Below, piece by piece: positions 59,399-64,000 of a stretch of DNA of 64,000 nt. A program made the position numbers and the translations under genes. The first letter of the stretch is position 1, and each line of letters opens with the position of its first letter. Source of the DNA: Niabella sp. (GTDB lineage: Bacteria > Bacteroidota > Bacteroidia > Chitinophagales > Chitinophagaceae). The notes under the pieces are model-generated. The model made no database searches. It saw nothing but the letters and a program-made list of their open reading frames with translations, and was not told where the DNA came from. The stretch lies in NCBI GenBank assembly GCA_027493055.1, contig JAPUDO010000050.1, forward strand, positions 13,412 through 77,411, given 5' to 3'.

Positions 59399-60409
59399 TC
59401 AACCTCCCAGTGCCTGTAAATTTTCCTTCTGTAAAAACGTTTCAATATCTTCAGGATTTATGTTGTGCTTTCGTAAAAGCATAACAGATTCTCCCGATCC
59501 GTTTTTAGCTATATCAGTAAAAACATCCAGCGCTGTCAGCTTCTGATCTTCCGGAAGGGCATTGCCTAATCTTTTGATGGATGAAGCAATGCAATGCGAC
59601 AACCAGGGCCTTTCATTAACTATATAAGGCTCAGACACTATCTTGCCTTCTATCGGTTCCGGTAATGCCGCGGTTGGTATATGTTGCATTATTGCTTTCA
59701 GTTCAGGTGTGGGGTTGGTTACCATAGCCGCAAACAGATCTCTTGTCTGGATACCGCCATCGCCTTTCATCCTGTTTTCGTTGTAAGGTATATTGAAATA
59801 GTTCTGAAGCTCGGGAGTCATTTTATCCCAAAGACTTCTAAAATCATCTATTACAGCCTCATCGGGCGTTGTCTTTTGTCCGATGCCACGGGTTTGTTCC
59901 TCTATAATCCTGTTCATCAGAGTGCACAGATGCTTCCTGATCTTGTCTTTAAAATCGACAGGATTGGCGTATTTCCAGGTAAAGGACTGGCCACTCAATG
60001 CATTCTTAAATTTTAATACTTTGCCTATCTGGTCGTGCTCCTCAAGGCTGCTTAGCGTATAATTTTTTTCGCAGAAATAAAAAAGGATTTCTCTTACTTC
60101 TTTCCGCTGCCATGCTTTATATGCTACATTGTATTCTTCTTCTGTTCCTGAACCCGCATTGGGAGTTGGCGTTCCGAAGCGCTTCCACATAATCCCTATA
60201 AATATCTGGTAAGGCGTCATGATAGCATTGATCAGGTTTTGAGGCTTATCTGCTGATGGATATGCCCTGTTTTCATATTTCCACAGGTCAAGCTCATAGC
60301 CAAGCGGCTTGCCATGTGTATCGTTGATCTCGTCAATCACCTCGGAAAGCAGTTTTCTTTCTTTTGATACATCGGAAGGTGAAGAAACAAATACGGTGTA
60401 TTTATTCAT
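59399..60409 (-). CDS. DUF4062 protein with Clp_N-like C-terminal repeats
   Basis: A 336-residue protein. Residues 1-170 show the DUF4062 pattern (TVFVSSPSDVSKERKLLSEV, then FIGIMWKRFGTPTPN and SGTEEEYNVAYKAW), a Rossmann-like domain related to TIR by fold. The C-terminal part (about 190-330) contains two segments that resemble Clp N-terminal repeats: IQTRDLFAAMVTNPTPELKAI and LTALDVFTDIAKNGSGESVM. A role in recognising a partner or signal is likely for the latter. It lies between the TIR-PCD and SLOG genes in the same operon. Function is not established. The Clp_N likeness is from pattern only. Confidence 0.65.
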   Translation of the reverse strand: MNKYTVFVSSPSDVSKERKLLSEVIDEINDTHGKPLGYELDLWKYENRAYPSADKPQNLINAIMTPYQIFIGIMWKRFGTPTPNAGSGTEEEYNVAYKAWQRKEVREILFYFCEKNYTLSSLEEHDQIGKVLKFKNALSGQSFTWKYANPVDFKDKIRKHLCTLMNRIIEEQTRGIGQKTTPDEAVIDDFRSLWDKMTPELQNYFNIPYNENRMKGDGGIQTRDLFAAMVTNPTPELKAIMQHIPTAALPEPIEGKIVSEPYIVNERPWLSHCIASSIKRLGNALPEDQKLTALDVFTDIAKNGSGESVMLLRKHNINPEDIETFLQKENLQALGG

Positions 60410-60465
60410 AAGATGATATTTGGAGGGTTATTATCTGCATTTTGCCTTTTATTGAATCGTTAGTT

Positions 60466-62511
60466 CTATAGCTTTCTTATATCCACCACTACCACTTTTC
60501 CTCCCCGCTCATTTACTTTATTAACCATATCTTCTGTACCTCCTGGGCCATCGGCTTTTTGCTTATCCCATAGAGCTATTAAAGTCATGTTGCTGCCTCC
60601 GTTCACTAAAGCAAAATGCAGTTCCCATAAATTATTCCGGTCCCAGATGCCATAGTTTTTTTGGCCCCGAAGCCAGCCGGGTAATTCTTTAGATGCTGAC
60701 AATACAGGATGCGGGAGTTTTTTATAAAGTTGGTTAAACCTGTCACCCCAGCCATTACCGGCATGAGCAACCGACTCTTTCTTAAATTGGTCCGGCGGCA
60801 ATGCCAGGAACATCGCAGATTCAATTCCTGCTTCCTGGCATACCTCGTGAAACAAAATATCTCCTCCGCATGCGCCACCGGCTATGCCTTTTAAAATATA
60901 CCCGTCCGGCAGGCGTTTCTGCTCGTCCATTACGGCCTTTTTGATGGCCCTTTTTACGGCGTTTTCCTTTGCTTTTGTGACGGGGAAACGCGGCTTTTCC
61001 CTGTCTGGCTTATCAATCATGTGCCCGGTAAATAAAAGAAAGTGCTCGCGCAGCGGTTCATCAATTGTAGGGGATAATACGGTGCTCAGAGTAGCAGTTG
61101 TATGCTCATTAAACAACTGCAGGGCTGCGTATATTTTTATTTGCTTCAGGGCGGATTCGCGGCCTTGCGGATTTACATTGTTCAAAACAGCTGCATAAAC
61201 AGCAGCAACTTTTTCAGGCCGGTTAGAAGTAAGGAACAGGTAGTCCGCTTCGCTAATATCCAGCCAGGAATCTTTCTCATTTTTGGCTTTTAGCTGTGCT
61301 TTAGCTGCATCCAATGAAAGCCGCAGGCTTGCTGTTAAGGCCTGTTGCCTTTTTTTCATCTTTTCTAATTCTCTTAATGCATCATCTTCAGTATCAAACT
61401 TTAATTCCCATGTGGTTGTATTATTTTCGGCCAGGGCAATTTGCACTTTTAATAATGCTAAAGCATTTAACCCGGAGTAGTAGTGGTTGAGGTTTTGTAA
61501 AAATCCTCTTTCGTAATACTCCTGTGCCTGTTGCAGGAAAATAGATTCCAGCGCTTTTTTTTGTTTATCAACAGCGGCAGACCACTCCATCACCCATCTT
61601 GTTTTTTCATTACGGGCCAGTAAGGTATAAGCTTCTGCACGGGTATAATTGTCTATATTTTTGTCTTTGATGATGATTTCTGCGGCCATATCGGATTGTG
61701 CCAGCAGCGCCCGGGTTTCCTGGGGATTAGCGCCAAGTGCTGCTTCTGCCAGTCTTTGATAAATAGTGGAGAGCCGGTCGTTGGCCTGTATGTCTTTCTT
61801 CTTTTTAGCAATTACTTTGTCCCATACTTCTTTTGAAAGCCCGTATTTCTTTAAGCGGAACAGGTGCTCCCCAATCAGCCTGTATGCGGGCAATCTCCAG
61901 TTAAAGGCCTGGGCTTCGTAAGCAAGCAGTCCTAAACGGCCTGCATATCCTGCTTCCGCGGCAACTCTCACTTCTTCCACAAAGTCCTGTGGCATGGCAA
62001 TATATTTTTCAGGATCATGGGTGTCCAGATGAGGAAGTACCTTAAAAACAGGGCTGTCTGTTCTTTCCAGTTCAAGGGTTTCATGCATCATCTTAATAAA
62101 AGCATCCAGGGAGGCCGCCGGATCCTGCTCATTATAACTGTGATATTTATAGCCGATAATATCAAAAGGTGTTTCATCATATCCTGATGCTTTAATAAGT
62201 ATCGTGGATTTGTCACGAAGGGCATGCCTGATCCCCAGCTCGTAAAAAACATTGGCGTTATGAATAGTGATATCTGCAATTACGATGTCTGCCAGTAAAA
62301 GTTCAGAGAACATATCTTCATGAATGCTTCCCGATGCAAAGACTTCGCCTGTAGTTCCGCCTCCCAGGTTCAATGCACGCATTGCCGGTTTTATCAGGTC
62401 CGTTTCAACCCGGTCAAAATCAAAATATATGGTCTGAAGACCATTTTTGGTATTTTTTTTCAATACTGGCCGCCTGCTTCCGAAGGGGCGAACGATAAAT
62501 ACTTCAGCCAT
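60466..62511 (-). CDS. Deoxyribosyltransferase-like/TPR/SLOG multidomain protein
   Basis: A 681-residue protein with three parts. Residues 1-140 are a nucleoside-deoxyribosyltransferase-like/TIR-like domain: VRPFG, a DIVIADIT strand and NANVFYELGIRHA with candidate catalytic Glu91. Residues about 160-480 are helical with TPR-like pairs, similar to the DUF4071/TRAFs-binding-type region. Residues about 490-681 resemble a SLOG domain (GGACGGDILFHEVCQEAGI, a later WDRNNLWELHFALVNGG), which binds nucleotide-like ligands. A combination of possible nucleotide-acting and nucleotide-sensing ends is typical of conflict systems. Neighbours are the patatin and DUF4062 genes, 15 and 56 bases away. Confidence 0.7.
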   Translation of the reverse strand: MAEVFIVRPFGSRRPVLKKNTKNGLQTIYFDFDRVETDLIKPAMRALNLGGGTTGEVFASGSIHEDMFSELLLADIVIADITIHNANVFYELGIRHALRDKSTILIKASGYDETPFDIIGYKYHSYNEQDPAASLDAFIKMMHETLELERTDSPVFKVLPHLDTHDPEKYIAMPQDFVEEVRVAAEAGYAGRLGLLAYEAQAFNWRLPAYRLIGEHLFRLKKYGLSKEVWDKVIAKKKKDIQANDRLSTIYQRLAEAALGANPQETRALLAQSDMAAEIIIKDKNIDNYTRAEAYTLLARNEKTRWVMEWSAAVDKQKKALESIFLQQAQEYYERGFLQNLNHYYSGLNALALLKVQIALAENNTTTWELKFDTEDDALRELEKMKKRQQALTASLRLSLDAAKAQLKAKNEKDSWLDISEADYLFLTSNRPEKVAAVYAAVLNNVNPQGRESALKQIKIYAALQLFNEHTTATLSTVLSPTIDEPLREHFLLFTGHMIDKPDREKPRFPVTKAKENAVKRAIKKAVMDEQKRLPDGYILKGIAGGACGGDILFHEVCQEAGIESAMFLALPPDQFKKESVAHAGNGWGDRFNQLYKKLPHPVLSASKELPGWLRGQKNYGIWDRNNLWELHFALVNGGSNMTLIALWDKQKADGPGGTEDMVNKVNERGGKVVVVDIRKL

Positions 62512-62526
62512 GATGTTTATTACGGG

Positions 62527-63681
62527 TTATAGAAAATATTTGAAATGTGAAGCCACATCAACCTGCTCACCGGCTTTTTTCCCTACTTCACGTAATTGTG
62601 GAATATACTTTGTAGAATCCATTTCTCTTACGTCGTCACTGTCAATATGAGAAAGACCTGATTTGTCCAGGTTGTCCTGGCTCAGATCGGCATTATAACG
62701 GATATAGCTAAAGTGCCGGCCGGCATCGTTGTCAATTCCCACGGCGTTACCATTTTCATCTAAGGGTACAAGGTCGTCCATTTCCCTGTCAATGGGTGAG
62801 CCGAATATACACCTGCCAACAGTGCGGCAATTGATGTCCTGGTCCACCTGCATGGTGTACATTAAATTATTAGGCAGGCTCTTAGCGGTGTTTATAATAT
62901 TGCTATAAGCGCCGGGACTGGCCGCTGATCCTGTACCTACTGATACAATCAACAGGTTTCTTTCCCCGGTAGCCCATTGCAGCTTATAGGCTTTTTGCGT
63001 GGCCATTTTGTACATGAGAAAAGCCGGGTTGTTATAAGGAGTAACTCCTCCGTCAACAAACACAAAAGTTTTTTCGGAATTGGCAGGATCCCATTGCAGG
63101 GTTTCGGGCCTGAAATAAACCGGTGCTGCAGTGCTGGCCCTAACCAACTGGTATAGCGGGATGCGAAGATTGCAGTCAGGCCGGGTTGGTTCATTATATT
63201 TTGCCCATGGATTATTGCTGATGGGCCATGGCGAATCCGTAGAACGGTTCATGGTTACTACCAGCAGTAATGATTTGAATTTCCCCGACTCAATATCAAT
63301 ATCCCCGTCGCCAAAAGTATTTTTCAGTTCTTTAAGCAAAGGGCCGTCGTTATAAAAATATTTCACCCGTTTCAATAGAAATGATTTATCGAACATGGCT
63401 TCGCCTTTTCCTTCATAAAAGTCCAGCAGCTGTTGAACCTTCATGCCTAAAGACAGGCCGGCAGCAATAATAGCTCCTGTGCTGGTGCCTCCAATATAAT
63501 CAAAATAATCAGCAAGGCAAAAGCTGTCATCTTTTTTCAGTTCCCGCTGCAATTGTTGTTCCAATTGCAGCAGTATTTCTAAAGTAAGTACGCCGCGTAT
63601 GCCCCCACCGTCTAAGGAAAGAAGTTTGCGGGGCTGATGGTTGAACGCAAATTTTTGATTGAGGGAAGTGATGTTTTTCAT
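62527..63681 (-). CDS. Patatin-like phospholipase (CapV-like)
   Basis: A 384-residue patatin. The oxyanion loop is DGGGIRG (about residues 24-30), nucleophile Ser67 in GTSTG and catalytic Asp210 in VDGGVTPYNNPA. A longer C-terminal region (about 260-384) follows. This is the size and layout of CBASS patatins such as CapV, which degrade membrane phospholipids when activated by a cyclic nucleotide. No CD-NTase is visible in the window. It lies 29 bases from the TIR-like gene at the edge and 15 from the SLOG gene, in the same operon. Confidence 0.88.
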   Translation of the reverse strand: MKNITSLNQKFAFNHQPRKLLSLDGGGIRGVLTLEILLQLEQQLQRELKKDDSFCLADYFDYIGGTSTGAIIAAGLSLGMKVQQLLDFYEGKGEAMFDKSFLLKRVKYFYNDGPLLKELKNTFGDGDIDIESGKFKSLLLVVTMNRSTDSPWPISNNPWAKYNEPTRPDCNLRIPLYQLVRASTAAPVYFRPETLQWDPANSEKTFVFVDGGVTPYNNPAFLMYKMATQKAYKLQWATGERNLLIVSVGTGSAASPGAYSNIINTAKSLPNNLMYTMQVDQDINCRTVGRCIFGSPIDREMDDLVPLDENGNAVGIDNDAGRHFSYIRYNADLSQDNLDKSGLSHIDSDDVREMDSTKYIPQLREVGKKAGEQVDVASHFKYFL

Positions 63682-63710
63682 ATTTTATCGTTTTAAGTAT
63701 TTTGACTGAA

Positions 63711-64000
63711 TCAATCTTCCAAAACGCCGCTGGTAACCAGGTCATCGTGGATTTTGTCATACACTTCGCTGAGCGCTGTCTGAAAATCTATTGAGATCAG
63801 GCCATTGAGATCTGAAGGAAGGGCTGTGTCTTTCTGGCGGATGATGCGTACTTTGTCGCGTCCAAACCGGCCCGAAAACCAGCCCAGCTCAAACAATACA
63901 TTGGGCCTTCCCTGGAAATACTGTTTTCCGTTGTTTTCCACAGCGTCGTCAGGCGTTACCAGCACAAAGGCAAAAGCACATTCACGGGCATAATGTTCAA
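63711..64000 (-). CDS. TIR-like Cap12/Pycsar-type nucleotide-binding domain (partial, 5' end outside)
   Basis: The reading frame is open to the window edge (starts beyond 64000). Visible residues are EHYARECAFAFVLVTPDDAV..., then RPNVLFELGWFSGRFGRDKV and LPSDLNGLISIDF, a pattern typical of PF10137-type TIR domains (N-V-x-F-E-L-G-[FW]-F). The candidate catalytic Glu is in FELG. Such domains occur in Cap12 (STING-TIR) and Pycsar effectors and degrade NAD+. It is the most upstream visible gene of the operon. What precedes it in the protein cannot be seen. Confidence 0.78.
   Translation of the reverse strand, partial: EHYARECAFAFVLVTPDDAVENNGKQYFQGRPNVLFELGWFSGRFGRDKVRIIRQKDTALPSDLNGLISIDFQTALSEVYDKIHDDLVTSGVLED

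Noticed and set aside
57722-64000. Calling the operon a CBASS or Thoeris system
   Set aside because: No CD-NTase, cyclase or SIR2/ThsA-type partner is visible in the window; only effector-like domains are shared.

Overview
The window looks like a chromosomal segment from a member of the Bacteroidota, most likely family Chitinophagaceae (inference from gene content; no marker tree was run). It carries a SusC/SusD pair with a hybrid two-component regulator, the type IX secretion proteins PorV and PorU, many lipoproteins, a Bacteroidota-type ECF sigma/anti-sigma cassette, and promoter boxes of the Bacteroidota form TAnnTTTG.

Layout. 1-5.6 kb: tail of a probable mrdA (PBP2) gene with an in-frame stop, rodA, then an ECF sigma factor, an anti-sigma-like membrane protein and two tandem outer-membrane-barrel paralogues. 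5.6-14.3 kb: housekeeping and small accessory genes (DinB-like, DUF433/DUF5615 toxin-antitoxin-like pair, glycyl-tRNA synthetase, an S9 peptidase and an alpha/beta hydrolase sharing the same N-terminal domain, an MBL hydrolase). 14.8-31.4 kb: a co-directional polysaccharide-utilisation locus (GH88, DUF5017 lipoprotein, SusD, SusC, PL8 lyase, sulfatase, hybrid sensor/AraC regulator) that fits a sulfated glycosaminoglycan. It is interrupted by an AlbA_2-type DNA-binding/ATPase gene. 31.7-43.2 kb: HD hydrolase, lpxD, sugar isomerase, cyclophilin, an endo-acting glycosidase-like lipoprotein, an rRNA methyltransferase, a DnaQ/GIY-YIG nuclease, an SGNH hydrolase, a TauE-like transporter and tyrS. 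43.4-49.6 kb: porV and porU.

49.9-56.7 kb holds a complete lasso-peptide-type RiPP operon on the minus strand: HPr-kinase-like kinase, a 35-residue precursor that is too short for ordinary gene calling, an asparagine-synthetase homologue, PqqD-like B1, transglutaminase-like B2, ABC exporter and nucleotidyltransferase. The precursor has a recognisable leader motif and a C-terminal Ser for the kinase, but its Gly/Asp core does not fit a canonical lasso ring.

57.7-64.0 kb is a minus-strand operon of conflict/defence-type proteins: TIR-pYEATS, TIR fused to an intact pterin-4a-carbinolamine dehydratase motif, DUF4062 with Clp_N-like repeats, a deoxyribosyltransferase-like/TPR/SLOG protein, a patatin phospholipase and a TIR-like Cap12-type protein cut by the window edge. 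I do not recognise this combination as a named system, and it is the best candidate here for something undescribed.

Between the genes are short arrays with 7-bp (once 8-bp) periodicity whose unit sequence differs at each site, plus several palindromic dispersed repeats, one of which is inserted in frame in the lasso B2 gene. No tRNA, rRNA, CRISPR array or intact insertion sequence was seen.
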